DNA of 64,000 bases from contig JAEZIO010000040.1 of assembly GCA_023436615.1 (NCBI GenBank), positions 1 to 64,000 of the forward strand, written 5' to 3'. The notes beneath the pieces were generated by a model, which was not told where the DNA came from, made no database searches, and saw nothing but the letters and a program-made list of their open reading frames with translations. How positions within the stretch are numbered: position 1 is the first letter of the stretch; every line of letters starts with the position of its first letter. The translations under genes and the position numbers were made by a program. Shown one piece after another: positions 42,098 to 50,235 of this stretch. This DNA comes from Pseudomonadota bacterium. Its GTDB lineage: Bacteria; Pseudomonadota; Alphaproteobacteria; Sphingomonadales; Sphingomonadaceae.

Positions 42098-42955
42098 TCA
42101 GGTGCGTCGGATTGCGGTCGGGCGCGATTGCTTCACGATCACGCCGCCGCGTTCGACGGTTGTCTGCCGGAGCGTGTCGCTGCCGCTGTAGCCAACGGAG
42201 ATGCTCACGCGGTTGATCTCCGTGTCTGCGCCGCCGAACGCCGTGTTGAGCGCATCCAGAAACTCGACTTGCTGGATCGTCTGCGGAACCGGGTTGGGGT
42301 TGTTGCGCGGCGAGGGCACGGTTGCCGGGAACAGATAGATGCAGGGCGGCGGCAGGCTGTAGGGGCCGACTTGCGTCACTCGGGTCGGATCGACCTCGAG
42401 CTTCGGGCAGGGCCGCCCGATGGTGCCGCAAGCCATATCCCAGACAATCAGACCGTCCACCTGCTGCTGCCGAGAGATAATGTCGGCCGACAGCCGAGTG
42501 TGGATGCCTGACCAGACGTTATGCCGTGGGTCTGCGCCCGCATTCTGACAGACCGACCAAAGGATGAACTCGTTGGCGTGCGGCGGGCGCTCGTAGATGG
42601 TGGTGTTGTTACCGTCGAGGCAGCCCTTAAGCTCGATAACAGCGATGGTGCCGCTGTGCATCTCCACCGTGTAGTCGTGGCGGTTGCTCTCGCCAGCCGA
42701 GAACCACTCTTTGATCACGCCCTGATCCTGCATCCAGTTGAGGATGCGTGAGACGAAGTCGCGCTTCTCGCGCATAGAGGCCGCAAACTGGCCGCGTATG
42801 ACCTCGATAGCGCCTCGGAACAGGCCGGAATCGTAGAACTCCTGCTCCGTCAGGCCATGACTACCAAGCAGGTGGGATTGGGTCTTCAGTAACTCGACGA
42901 GGCTTAGGATACGCTGCCTAAGTGCCTCATCCTGTGCGCACGGTATGACACTCAT
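42098..42955 (-). CDS. Unknown protein between cytosine methyltransferase and Vsr; candidate restriction endonuclease
   Basis: I do not recognise the family. It has 285 residues. The best catalytic candidate is HDYTVEMHSGTIAVIELKG near residues 93-111, where D and the E-x-K pair resemble a PD-(D/E)xK nuclease core. Other features are a helical N-terminal part (ILSLVELLKTQSHLLG), a WDMACG segment and a Pro/Asn-rich stretch near 215. It overlaps the methyltransferase by 4 bp and is followed by vsr, the place a type II restriction enzyme would take. The role is inferred from context and a short motif. Confidence 0.65.
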   Translation of the reverse strand: MSVIPCAQDEALRQRILSLVELLKTQSHLLGSHGLTEQEFYDSGLFRGAIEVIRGQFAASMREKRDFVSRILNWMQDQGVIKEWFSAGESNRHDYTVEMHSGTIAVIELKGCLDGNNTTIYERPPHANEFILWSVCQNAGADPRHNVWSGIHTRLSADIISRQQQVDGLIVWDMACGTIGRPCPKLEVDPTRVTQVGPYSLPPPCIYLFPATVPSPRNNPNPVPQTIQQVEFLDALNTAFGGADTEINRVSISVGYSGSDTLRQTTVERGGVIVKQSRPTAIRRT

Positions 42956-44124
42956 GCAGCTTTCTTGACCGAGGCAGCATCGGCGTCAATGACTGGCTCG
43001 AAGATGCTCTCGGCAAGGTAACGGACGACACCTACGGCAACGCCGTCGCCGACGAGATGGTAGCCCTCGTTATAGGCACTCGGCAGCACATAGGTTTCAG
43101 GCAGGCCCATCAGTCGCGCGCCCTCGCGCACAGTCATAAGGCGCGAGCGTGTCCGGTTGCCGTTTACCTCGATCACGATCTGACGGCTTGAACCGCCTGC
43201 TGGCGTCCGCAAGCACCCCGAAATGCCGTCGAACCGGACTTCGGTGCGAACAGACTTCACGCCACCCTCAACGCGGGTGCGCCGATAGGCGGTGCCGAAG
43301 ACGGTCTGCTTCGCCTTCCGCGCCTTTGCGAGCTTGCGCTTGTTCGTCTCGCTCATGCGATCGAGCAGCGTCTGCGTCTCTTCCGCCGAATGCCACTCTA
43401 CGCCCGTAGGCTCATGCTCAAGCAGTGCGTCGAGCGACTTCGGCTTGATCGTCGGCTGGGGAAGCGACCAGTTGATCCAGCCGTCCACCACGCGCTGCAA
43501 TTCGGGCGCGTCTTTCACTCGACCCTTGATCCGCTCGAATGCTGCCGACACGTGCTTGTCGATGCCGACGAGCGAACCTGACGCCTCGACCAGCTCGGCT
43601 GGAACCTCAACGTCCTCGTGGACGGCAATCAGGAACATGCGCGGGCGCGACTGCGGAACGAACAACGCGGCATCAATCACACGCGCGCCGATGTTGTAGC
43701 CCTTGTCCACGAGCGCGAGGCACAGCGCCTCGAAGTCCTTGCCGCCATGCGACGTGAGCGTGGCCGCGACATTCTCAAGCGCCACAATCGCTGGCGCTCG
43801 ACCTTCGTCGATCAGGTTCGAGATAAGCCGCCAGAACGGCCAGAACGTGCCGGAGCGATCACCTTTCAAGCCAGCGCCAGCGCCCGCGAGGCTTAGGTCT
43901 TGGCAGGGGAATGAAGCCCAAATCAGGCTCGGCTCACCCGGCAGATCGGCAGTCTTCAGCAGCTTCACGTCCGACGGCTTGATCACCTCGTCGCGCCAGT
44001 TGTCCTCGTAGGTGGCGCACTTTTTCTGATCAATGTCGTTAGCGAACAGGCACGTCCAGCCGCTGCCTAAACCGGCCCGAGCCATGCCCGCACCCGCGAA
44101 AAATTCGTAGAAGCCCCGGCCCAT
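42952..44124 (-). CDS. DNA (cytosine-5) methyltransferase
   Basis: A 390-residue C5-cytosine methyltransferase. Motif I is FYEFFAGAGMARAGLGSGW near the N-terminus, motif IV is SFPCQDLSLAG with the catalytic C74, motif VI is ALENVAATL, and motif VIII is VPQSRPRMFLIA. The target recognition domain would lie at ~220-310, with the late motifs around YVLPSAYNEGYHLVGDGVAV. It probably protects a specific site, which cannot be read from sequence. First gene of an operon with a candidate endonuclease and vsr. Confidence 0.93.
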   Translation of the reverse strand: MGRGFYEFFAGAGMARAGLGSGWTCLFANDIDQKKCATYEDNWRDEVIKPSDVKLLKTADLPGEPSLIWASFPCQDLSLAGAGAGLKGDRSGTFWPFWRLISNLIDEGRAPAIVALENVAATLTSHGGKDFEALCLALVDKGYNIGARVIDAALFVPQSRPRMFLIAVHEDVEVPAELVEASGSLVGIDKHVSAAFERIKGRVKDAPELQRVVDGWINWSLPQPTIKPKSLDALLEHEPTGVEWHSAEETQTLLDRMSETNKRKLAKARKAKQTVFGTAYRRTRVEGGVKSVRTEVRFDGISGCLRTPAGGSSRQIVIEVNGNRTRSRLMTVREGARLMGLPETYVLPSAYNEGYHLVGDGVAVGVVRYLAESIFEPVIDADAASVKKAA

Positions 44125-44310
44125 AGCCTACCCTATACTCGAAAGATTCCGACGCAAAGCGGCAGTTACAACTTTCGTGTATGTTCCCCTTTTGTTCTCA
44201 TGGCAAGAGGGTTGCCGAAAATGCGGGACAGCAAGGCACGTGAGGCGGGTTGCCCCACGTCCGTAGGGCGACAGACAGATAACCTTTTCTCTGCCCGGTT
44301 TCTCTGCGGA

Positions 44311-45015
44311 TCACCAATAGTTCTCAAGCTGACCGACGCCGGTAAAGCCCGGAACCAGATGCTCGGACGCGAAGCAGGCGGCGGCGAGGGCAATCGCAAG
44401 GTCGCCGTGGTGCGCGCCCGACTTGCCTTGCGTAATCACCTGATTGCCAGCCGCCGTCGTCTCAAGCTGGAAGGTTTCGAGCTCGGCTAGGATATCCGCA
44501 CGAAGCGGCAGATCATGGGCGAACGTCAGATCGCCGGTCGCGAACAGGATCGAGAGCGTCTCCAGCAGGAGGGTCTTGCCGACGTTCACATAGCGGTCCT
44601 TCTCGACCCAATTCTGACCGACCGTCATCTGAATGGCGTGGTGCTGAATCCGCTGCTCGTGCAGCAGATCGGAGACGACGCGGCCAAGCCCCGATGCATC
44701 AATGACGAGGCGGGTCCGTCCGCGCAGTGGCTCCTTCAACATGGTGCGGATCACGTGGCTGACCACGTCAGGATAGGACACGCCCTTGAACTTGTCCGCG
44801 AAGACGATGGTGCGCTGCCGCGGCCCAAGCGCTTGTCGCCCGCCAACCCACATGGGCAGGCGTTCGTCATGGACGCAGACGAGCGCCGTGTTGTCCTGCG
44901 CTTGCGCGAGATCGACGCCGAGCCAATAGCGCGAATAGCCCGTCACCCGTTCGGATGCGGGGTCGTTGCCGGTCGGCAGCACAGCCGTGCCGTCCGCTAG
45001 AATCATGACAGACAT
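44311..45015 (-). CDS. Terminase large subunit, nuclease part
   Basis: A 234-residue protein that reads as the RNase H-like nuclease half of a phage large terminase: YWLGVDLAQAQDNTALV gives the first Asp, IDASGLGRVVSDLL the second acid region and SGAHHGDLAIALAAACF the last. It starts 13 bp inside the end of the ATPase gene, in another frame, so the two halves that normally form one protein are encoded separately. The nuclease cuts the packaged DNA. Whether the split reflects a frameshift or a real two-gene design is unknown. Confidence 0.82.
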   Translation of the reverse strand: MSVMILADGTAVLPTGNDPASERVTGYSRYWLGVDLAQAQDNTALVCVHDERLPMWVGGRQALGPRQRTIVFADKFKGVSYPDVVSHVIRTMLKEPLRGRTRLVIDASGLGRVVSDLLHEQRIQHHAIQMTVGQNWVEKDRYVNVGKTLLLETLSILFATGDLTFAHDLPLRADILAELETFQLETTAAGNQVITQGKSGAHHGDLAIALAAACFASEHLVPGFTGVGQLENYW

Positions 45016-45746
45016 AGTGCCTCCATCGGGGAAACCGCCTTCTCGATGGCCGCAATGTCGAAGTAGTTTTCGCCGCCCCCGAGCATTTCGACCTCGACTT
45101 CCTGCCGGAACTTGGTCGGCGGCAGCGCGACACGCAGCCGCTCGACGCGGGCAGCGAGACGTGGAATGTCCGTGCCGCGAACGACGATGCGCTCGACGCC
45201 CGGTTTCGGATCGAGGAACAGCGAGGCGAACATGCCCTGCCGTCCCGCCGGGGTGCTTGCGAAGATTGTCCGGCCGCCGTCTGTCACCATCGGCAGCACG
45301 GCAATCAGGCTCTCCTCATCGCAGAAGGCAGCCTCGTCGATCAGGAGCAGCGACACGGTGAAGCCACGAATGGACGCGCCCGTTGATGGGACGCAGATCA
45401 GTCGCGCGCCGTTGCTGCACTCGATCTCGGTTTGCGTGCTGCGCTCAACCCGAAGGTCTGTCTTCGGGAGGTATTCTCGGACCTTCCTGGCTAGCTCGCG
45501 CGCCTGACGTTCGGCGGGGCAGATGACAAGCACCGTGCCGCCGCGCCGCATCTCGATTATGGCGAGCGTGGCTAGACAGCAGGACTTGCCCGCCTGACGG
45601 CAGACGCGCAGCGCCATAGTCGATGCGGACGACAGCAGGACTTGCCGCTGCCACGGATCAGCATCGCTCTCGACGAAGCGCTCGAACAGCAGAACAGGGT
45701 CAAGCCGTTCTTCGAGCGACAGCAGCCACTCATTGAGCATGAGCAA
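45003..45746 (-). CDS. Terminase large subunit, ATPase part
   Basis: A 247-residue protein equal to the ATPase domain of a large terminase. The N-terminal WQRQVLLSSASTMALRVCRQAGKS holds an adenine-binding Q motif and a Walker A-like CRQAGKS; Walker B is LLLIDEAAF, followed by the coupling motif IFASTPAG. It would drive DNA packaging into a procapsid. It overlaps the small terminase-like gene by 17 bp and the nuclease half by 13 bp. No portal or capsid gene accompanies it. Confidence 0.85.
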   Translation of the reverse strand: MLMLNEWLLSLEERLDPVLLFERFVESDADPWQRQVLLSSASTMALRVCRQAGKSCCLATLAIIEMRRGGTVLVICPAERQARELARKVREYLPKTDLRVERSTQTEIECSNGARLICVPSTGASIRGFTVSLLLIDEAAFCDEESLIAVLPMVTDGGRTIFASTPAGRQGMFASLFLDPKPGVERIVVRGTDIPRLAARVERLRVALPPTKFRQEVEVEMLGGGENYFDIAAIEKAVSPMEALCLS

Positions 45747-46299
45747 TCGACAGACGGCGACGGCGCGCCTGTTCGAGGAACGCTGCGCCCGCTGCCGGAT
45801 GATCGCGGAATATCCCTTCGAGGATCACTCGAAGCTCGATCCACTCCTTGCTTTCGATGAGGCTGACTTGGACGGTTAGCTGCTGAGCGAGCTTGCCCTG
45901 CATCGTCGCAATGTCGTGGAGCACCTTACGCAGGCCTTCCATCGAGGCGAGCGCGAGACCATCGTTGCCCTCCGCCTCGGCCTTAGTGATCAGCCGTTCG
46001 ACGCGGCGGGCAAGCGCCTCATAGGTGTTGGCGATGTCCAGCCGCTCGTCATTGAGTTCGGTCGCGACTGCCTGCGCGCGATCTCGCTTGATCTCGACAG
46101 CAATCTCCCGGCGCTGCTCCTCCGTCAGATGTTCCTTGTTGTGCCGGTGCACGGCGTCCGGGTGCAGACCATATTTGCGCGCGACAGCGGCGACCTTATC
46201 GCCCCGCACAAGATCGCGGTTCATGTCTGCAACGCGCGGGTGACGGCAGCACTGGCCTTGCCCGCGCCGACTTTTCCACGTCGCTTCGTTCGCTGCCAT
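45730..46299 (-). CDS. Small terminase-like DNA-binding protein
   Basis: A 189-residue basic protein. The N-terminal part has a helix-turn-helix (RGDKVAAVARKYGLHPDAVHRH at ~31-52), followed by a long helical region with charged heptads (EEQRREIAVEIKRDRAQAVA). Its place just before the ATPase gene suggests it is the terminase small subunit that picks the packaging site. Family membership is inferred from gene order and fold, not from a conserved signature. Confidence 0.6.
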   Translation of the reverse strand: MAANEATWKSRRGQGQCCRHPRVADMNRDLVRGDKVAAVARKYGLHPDAVHRHNKEHLTEEQRREIAVEIKRDRAQAVATELNDERLDIANTYEALARRVERLITKAEAEGNDGLALASMEGLRKVLHDIATMQGKLAQQLTVQVSLIESKEWIELRVILEGIFRDHPAAGAAFLEQARRRRLSIAHAQ

Positions 46300-46310
46300 T
46301 GAGGTGCCTC

Positions 46311-46655
46311 CTAGATGCGGCGTTGAGCAGAGAAGGCGTGGGCGACACGATGCAGAGCATCCTCAATCGCATCACCGGAGAGACAATGACCGTCGCTGCA
46401 CTCAATCTCGTATCGCGCTTCCAATCCATCGAGCCGAAGCTGCTTCGCCAGCGTCTGCACGACTTCGCGGCCAATGGTTGCGCCCGTCGCACTGTCCGCG
46501 AACGCAAGGGCTTGGAGGATCAGCGCAACGCCGTCCTCCGCTTGCAGCAGGTCGCCTAGCTCGTCCCGGAACACGCCCGTTGCCGAGACGGACGGTTCTA
46601 AGACCCCGCACTCGCTAAGCGCCGCCTCGCAAAGAGCGCGGTAGAGCGGCGTCAC
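46311..46655 (-). CDS. Small acidic protein of unknown function (element)
   Basis: A 114-residue protein with no recognised motif. It is Ala/Leu-rich and acidic (LGDLLQAEDGVALILQALAF), with two Cys near ECSDGHCLSG. It overlaps the upstream 210-residue gene by 4 bp and sits directly before the small terminase-like gene. The tight spacing supports a real gene. Confidence 0.6.
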   Translation of the reverse strand: MTPLYRALCEAALSECGVLEPSVSATGVFRDELGDLLQAEDGVALILQALAFADSATGATIGREVVQTLAKQLRLDGLEARYEIECSDGHCLSGDAIEDALHRVAHAFSAQRRI

Positions 46656-47284
46656 AGCAGATTGCTCCGATCACCGCTCGCAATGATTTCCGCGTGCTTC
46701 GCTGCCGCGTCGTCGGGCAGGTCGCTCACGTCGCGGAACACGCGAAGCTGCGCGCCCTTCTCGGCTGCAAGCGCGCGCATCCGCTGCTGTCCGTGCTTCT
46801 CGACGAGTTCGATGTTGGCATGAAGGACGCCGCCGATCTCGTCATGGACGAGCTTTACGGGCGACGAGCGCCGCTGCTGCGCTGGCGCGTTCGTCTCAAC
46901 GATCTCCAACTCGACGCCAGCCGCTTTCGCGCGTTCCTTCGCTTCGCGGTAAGCCTGCGCGTTCCTCGCATCCTCGCGGGAAATGGTGTGCGCCCGAACC
47001 GTTGGCTGTGCCGTTGCGCTTGGTTGGCCGGTCAGGCGGTCATTCTCGCCTTTCATCTTGGCAATGCGCGCGTCCAAGCCTGCGAGCCATTCGTCGAAGT
47101 TGTCGTGAGTGACTGGTTCGGGCTGCTTGCCTTCGCCGGTCTTCTTCTCCGCTAGGAGTTGGTCGCGGTTCTTGCGCAGGCCAGCCGTCGCCGTTTCAAA
47201 CTGGGCTGACAGTTCGGCGGTCGTCCGCTGAACGGCCTCCTGAACGGCGGCGTTGATCAGGGCGGAAAGCTGTTGCTCGTCCAT
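46652..47284 (-). CDS. Coiled-coil protein, possibly scaffold-like (element)
   Basis: A 210-residue protein. The first ~60 residues are a predicted coiled coil (AAVQEAVQRTTAELSAQFETA, then RKNRDQLLAEKK), a pattern seen in phage scaffolding or head-assembly proteins. The middle is Pro/Gln/Thr-rich and the C-terminus is charged. It precedes the terminase genes but no capsid gene is present, so a head-size or capsid-modifying role, as in some satellites, is only a hypothesis. Its start codon lies 4 bp after a hairpin that contains the ribosome binding site. Confidence 0.6.
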   Translation of the reverse strand: MDEQQLSALINAAVQEAVQRTTAELSAQFETATAGLRKNRDQLLAEKKTGEGKQPEPVTHDNFDEWLAGLDARIAKMKGENDRLTGQPSATAQPTVRAHTISREDARNAQAYREAKERAKAAGVELEIVETNAPAQQRRSSPVKLVHDEIGGVLHANIELVEKHGQQRMRALAAEKGAQLRVFRDVSDLPDDAAAKHAEIIASGDRSNLL

Positions 47285-47287
47285 ATG

Positions 47288-47318
47288 AAAAAACCTCCTT
47301 GCACGGCGGCAGGAGGTT
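47288..47318 (-). promoter_or_regulatory. Hairpin over the ribosome binding site of the coiled-coil gene
   Basis: On the - strand, AACCTCCT and AGGAGGTT form a perfect 8-bp stem with an 11-nt loop. The right arm contains the Shine-Dalgarno AGGAGG for the ATG at 47284 and runs into TTTTTT. It can therefore both hide the ribosome site and act as an intrinsic terminator. Confidence 0.6.
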
Positions 47319-47434
47319 GAAGGTCGATCAGTTCGACACAGGCCCTACCTGTTCGTGTGAGGCAATGATGTGAGGATAAGCCAAGATCGCCGACCGAGAA
47401 GGAAGGTAGTGCCGGAGTTAGTCGAGGTAGCGGC

Positions 47435-47944
47435 TCAAGCGGCCTCAAAGATCCGGTAGCGCCCGTCCCCGCACCGCTTGCTGACGATGCCGTAGTATAG
47501 GCGCAGGTCCGAGATCGCCGTTAGCGCAGTCGGGCGCTTCCAGCCGAACAACTGCATAAGCTCCTCGGGCGCAATGCCTTCAGGCCGCTTGAGATAGTAG
47601 CGCACGTCCGCGAGCTTCGTCCCGGGTCTCGGTCCTTTCGCCCGCCGAATAGGGGTGCTCGGCGCTCGTGCTGGCTTGGGTTCGGGAACCGGCGCTGGCG
47701 GTTGGTTGCCGCTGAGTATTTCCACTGATCGGCGGCGCAGTCGCTCGGGATCGAGGTCGGCAAGCGAGCACCATAGCTCTCGCGCTTGCTTCCAAGAGCC
47801 TGTTTCGGAAAGCAGGAAAGCTCTTGCTTCGTCTCGATCGAGCGCGCTGACCATGACCCGCTTACCGCTCGCGATGCCAATTCCAGCGTCGCTCAGCGCT
47901 TGCGAAATAGTCGCGCGGGCGATGCGCTCCATGTCCTCGGCCAT
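47435..47944 (-). CDS. Protein with C-terminal winged-helix (DUF3489-like) domain
   Basis: A 169-residue protein. The last ~65 residues, GTKLADVRYYLKRPEGIAPE to RCGDGRYRI, resemble the DUF3489-type winged helix. The first 75 residues are helical (ISQALSDAGIGIASG, SWKQARELWCSLADLDPERL), joined by a Pro-rich basic linker. A DNA-binding regulatory role is likely. It is 3 bp downstream of the 70-residue gene and leads the leftward transcript. Confidence 0.68.
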   Translation of the reverse strand: MAEDMERIARATISQALSDAGIGIASGKRVMVSALDRDEARAFLLSETGSWKQARELWCSLADLDPERLRRRSVEILSGNQPPAPVPEPKPARAPSTPIRRAKGPRPGTKLADVRYYLKRPEGIAPEELMQLFGWKRPTALTAISDLRLYYGIVSKRCGDGRYRIFEAA

Positions 47945-47947
47945 TGC

Positions 47948-48160
47948 TTACCAAGAGTGCGAGGCTTGACCGACGAGTTCGAGTGCTTTGGCCTGCTGAT
48001 CTTCGGTCGGTGGGTTGCGCCAGATGATGCAGCGCGGCCCATCGGGACGCTGTTGTTCGACGCGCAGAACAGGAAGGGCATAGGCGACGAGGCACGTGTA
48101 GGCTTCATCGTCGCTGACGGTGACAGCATCGAGCCGGTCGCTCGCATCGGCATAGGCCAT
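47948..48160 (-). CDS. Small protein of unknown function, 70 residues (element)
   Basis: The ATG at 48160 has GGAGA 7 bp upstream. The protein is acidic at the N-terminus (ASDRLDAVTVSDDEAYTC) and contains RCIIWRNPPTEDQQAKALEL. No family is recognised. It is the first gene to the left of the operator array at 48327-48397 and so is probably regulated by it. Confidence 0.62.
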   Translation of the reverse strand: MAYADASDRLDAVTVSDDEAYTCLVAYALPVLRVEQQRPDGPRCIIWRNPPTEDQQAKALELVGQASHSW

Positions 48161-48467
48161 GATCAAATCTCCATATGGCGGCGGCGAACAGGGCGACGAA
48201 GAGGAGTTACCGGTCCCTCGCCGCCCTGCCGCCCGAACCGCGCATTGCAGGCAGTGATCACGATACGAGGCTCTGCGAGGAGGTGGCGCGGAGATCGAGG
48301 CAGCGGGCAAACTGAATGAGGTAGCGCCAAACTGTTCCACAAACCGTATGAGAGAGAAATCGCCATACCGTTTGAAACCGTATTGCCAAACGGTTTGAAT
48401 TAGTGCAGATGCGAGTCGTTCAGCGCGAATCGGTTGCGCCGCAACGATTGGGAAGAGGAGAATTGTT
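48161..48467. promoter_or_regulatory. Divergent control region with CAAAC/GTTTG operator array
   Basis: No gene is seen in these 307 bp. It holds at least five copies of an (A)CAAACnGTTTG-type motif or half-site: CCAAACTGTT (48327), ACAAACCGTA (48339), ACCGTTTGA (48367), AAACCGTATT (48375) and CAAACGGTTTG (48387). A sixth, the perfect palindrome TCAAACCGTTTGA (48471-48483), lies in the start of the next gene. GAAGAGGAG at 48452-48459 is the ribosome site of the rightward gene. This is the main switch-like region of the element. Confidence 0.65.
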
Positions 48468-49160
48468 ATGTCAAACCGTTTGAAGGAGTTGGGCGAAAGC
48501 ACCGCGTGGAAGCTTATGGTGCGGGGTGCGATCAAGGGTGCCGAGCAGAACGGCTTCACGTTGAAGCGTCAGCCGGGTCGCGGTCTGTCGAACACCTACG
48601 AGGTGACGAAGGACGGCAAGACCAAGATCGCGAGCGTGCGGACGACGCGGGATCGCTGGATTGCGTTCCCGCCGTTGGACAAGGGTACGCGCTGGAAGAC
48701 GCTCGACGACGTTGATCTCGTGCTGGTCTCGGCAGTCGATAACCGGGAGAACCCGCAGAACGTGGATGTTTACCTGTTCCCGGCTGACGAGGTGCGGAAG
48801 CGGTTCGACGCATCCTATGCCGCTCGCATCAAGCAGGGCCACACCGTCCGTGATGACTACGGTATGTGGGTCATGCTCGATAAGGGCGACAACGAGGTGC
48901 CGAGCCAGGTCGGTCACAGCCTCGCTATCGACTACCCGGCCATTGCTCACTTCTCCCTCGACGAGCTTGAGGCGGAAGTGGCGACGGGTTCCGCTCTTGG
49001 GGAGGACGACACGCCCGTCGAGCCGCTCGACGTGGCAGCGCCTGTCGAAGATGATCTGCTCACCATTGCCGACGTGCTGGCGTTCGCGAGGAAGAAGATC
49101 GCGGCCCTGTCGGGCCTACCTATGGAGGCGATCAACCTCGATCTGAAGATGGGTCTCTAG
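48468..49160 (+). CDS. Unknown 230-residue protein under the operator array; candidate element regulator
   Basis: The largest rightward protein gene in the element, divergent from all replication and packaging genes. No known domain is recognised. Residues 1-110 are basic (MSNRLKELGESTAWKLMVRG, NGFTLKRQPGRGLSNTYEVTK); residues 170-205 are acidic; the end ADVLAFARKKIAALSGLPME is helical. The palindromic operator TCAAACCGTTTGA overlaps codons 2-5, which suggests self-repression. It could be the master repressor, but that is inference from layout. Confidence 0.72.
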   Translation: MSNRLKELGESTAWKLMVRGAIKGAEQNGFTLKRQPGRGLSNTYEVTKDGKTKIASVRTTRDRWIAFPPLDKGTRWKTLDDVDLVLVSAVDNRENPQNVDVYLFPADEVRKRFDASYAARIKQGHTVRDDYGMWVMLDKGDNEVPSQVGHSLAIDYPAIAHFSLDELEAEVATGSALGEDDTPVEPLDVAAPVEDDLLTIADVLAFARKKIAALSGLPMEAINLDLKMGL

Positions 49161-49212
49161 TGTGGCCACCCGGAGGGCAGCGAAACCGGTGTCGCCGCCC
49201 TCGCTTGCACGT

Positions 49213-49908
49213 TCAATTCCACACTACCTCACAAGCTAAATACTCACGCAGGACGATGCTCACGGTCAGGCCATGATCCTGCGAAACCCGGTAGCGATAC
49301 CGGTCAGCCTGAACCTCCAACCATCCGCCACCAAAGACCTCCGTCCCCATCACGAACATGCGGTTCATCGCTCGGCTGCCGACTTCCGGCCAAGGCACGA
49401 GGATGCCCGTCTGCCCGTTCTCGAACTCGTCTCGCTGCCGCGCGCTCATTAGCATCAGTGGTTTCGACCAGATGGAGTCAGGCTCGTCCGTGCGCGGTTC
49501 GTTCAACTCGTAGGCCGCATGGCACCGAGCGAGCTTCATCAGGACGTTGCGGAGCCGCGCCTGATCGGGGTTGAAGTGGATTCGACCGTGCTGCTCGACC
49601 CGACAAGCACCTATCTCGTCCGCGAGTGATCGGCGCTTGCGCAGCACGGCGGCGATCTTGGGTCGGTCGATCGAGTCAGGGTCGGCGCTGCCAGCCAAGA
49701 CGCACTCAAGAAGCGCGGCAACATAGGCCTCATCCTTCGAGAAGCTGTGATTGCACCGCGCACATGACGGGCTGACCGCCAGATCGGCCGGCAGCGGATC
49801 GTCTAGGAAGATGAGTGACGGCGCGTGATCACGCGTCTCGTTTGGGCCGCCGCAGTGGACGCACCAGCCCTTGTTCCTGTTGTCGCCGTAGTTCTGAACT
49901 CTCTCCAC
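49213..49908 (-). CDS. HNH-endonuclease-like protein
   Basis: A 231-residue protein. The N-terminus WCVHCGGPNETRDHAPSLIFL followed by SPSCARCNHSFSKDEAYVAALLE has the paired CxxC and central DH of an HNH-type zinc-bound nuclease. The rest, residues ~90-231, is unassigned. In phages such genes often lie near packaging or replication genes. It faces the unknown regulator gene, with 52 bp between their ends. Confidence 0.72.
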   Translation of the reverse strand: MERVQNYGDNRNKGWCVHCGGPNETRDHAPSLIFLDDPLPADLAVSPSCARCNHSFSKDEAYVAALLECVLAGSADPDSIDRPKIAAVLRKRRSLADEIGACRVEQHGRIHFNPDQARLRNVLMKLARCHAAYELNEPRTDEPDSIWSKPLMLMSARQRDEFENGQTGILVPWPEVGSRAMNRMFVMGTEVFGGGWLEVQADRYRYRVSQDHGLTVSIVLREYLACEVVWN

Positions 49909-49998
49909 ACCGCCAACCTATTACCAACGCTGACGCAGTGAAACTCCAATCAGTCTTGCGCGTTCCTGTTTTGATCTCACCTACCGATGGAGGGTCGC

Positions 49999-50136
49999 AT
50001 GGCGAAGAACGAGAAGACCGGAGCGAAGGCAGGCAAGGCAGCATCGAAGGTGCTTCGTGACGGGCGCACCGGCAAGGACTCGAAGACCGCTGCCGGTTCA
50101 GCGCTCACACAGCGCCCCGACAAGAAAAAGAAGTAG
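49999..50136 (+). CDS. Small Lys/Ala-rich protein, 45 residues
   Basis: An ATG at 49999 with GGAGGG upstream opens a 45-codon frame ending in a KKKK run. The pattern (AKAGKAASKVLRDGRTGKDSK, then AAGSALTQRPDK) belongs to a short basic family I recall from plasmids and islands of diverse bacteria. The function is unknown; the composition suggests nucleic acid binding. Confidence 0.68.
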   Translation: MAKNEKTGAKAGKAASKVLRDGRTGKDSKTAAGSALTQRPDKKKK

Positions 50137-50139
50137 CGC

Positions 50140-50235
50140 TCAGCGGCGGATAGCTGATCCGACAGCCACGAACAGCAGGAAGAGGGCCAGATAGAGAGCG
50201 AGGCTCAGAAGGATGACGCGCGCCCTCCAACTCAA
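50140..50235 (-). CDS. Possible tiny membrane protein, 31 residues
   Basis: A TTG at 50235 overlaps the stop of the 65-residue gene (TTGA) and opens a 31-codon frame that is almost one membrane helix: VILLSLALYLALFLLFVAVG. Only the overlap and hydrophobicity support it; it may not be translated. Confidence 0.35.
   Translation of the reverse strand: MSWRARVILLSLALYLALFLLFVAVGSAIRR

Noticed and set aside
44200..44490. A 96-codon + strand frame opposite the terminase nuclease end
   Set aside because: No family resemblance and overlap with the conserved SGAHHGDLAIA motif region of the nuclease gene.
48327..48483. Repeated CAAAC/GTTTG motifs considered as a CRISPR array
   Set aside because: The repeats are too short and irregularly spaced, and no cas gene is in the window; an operator array fits better.
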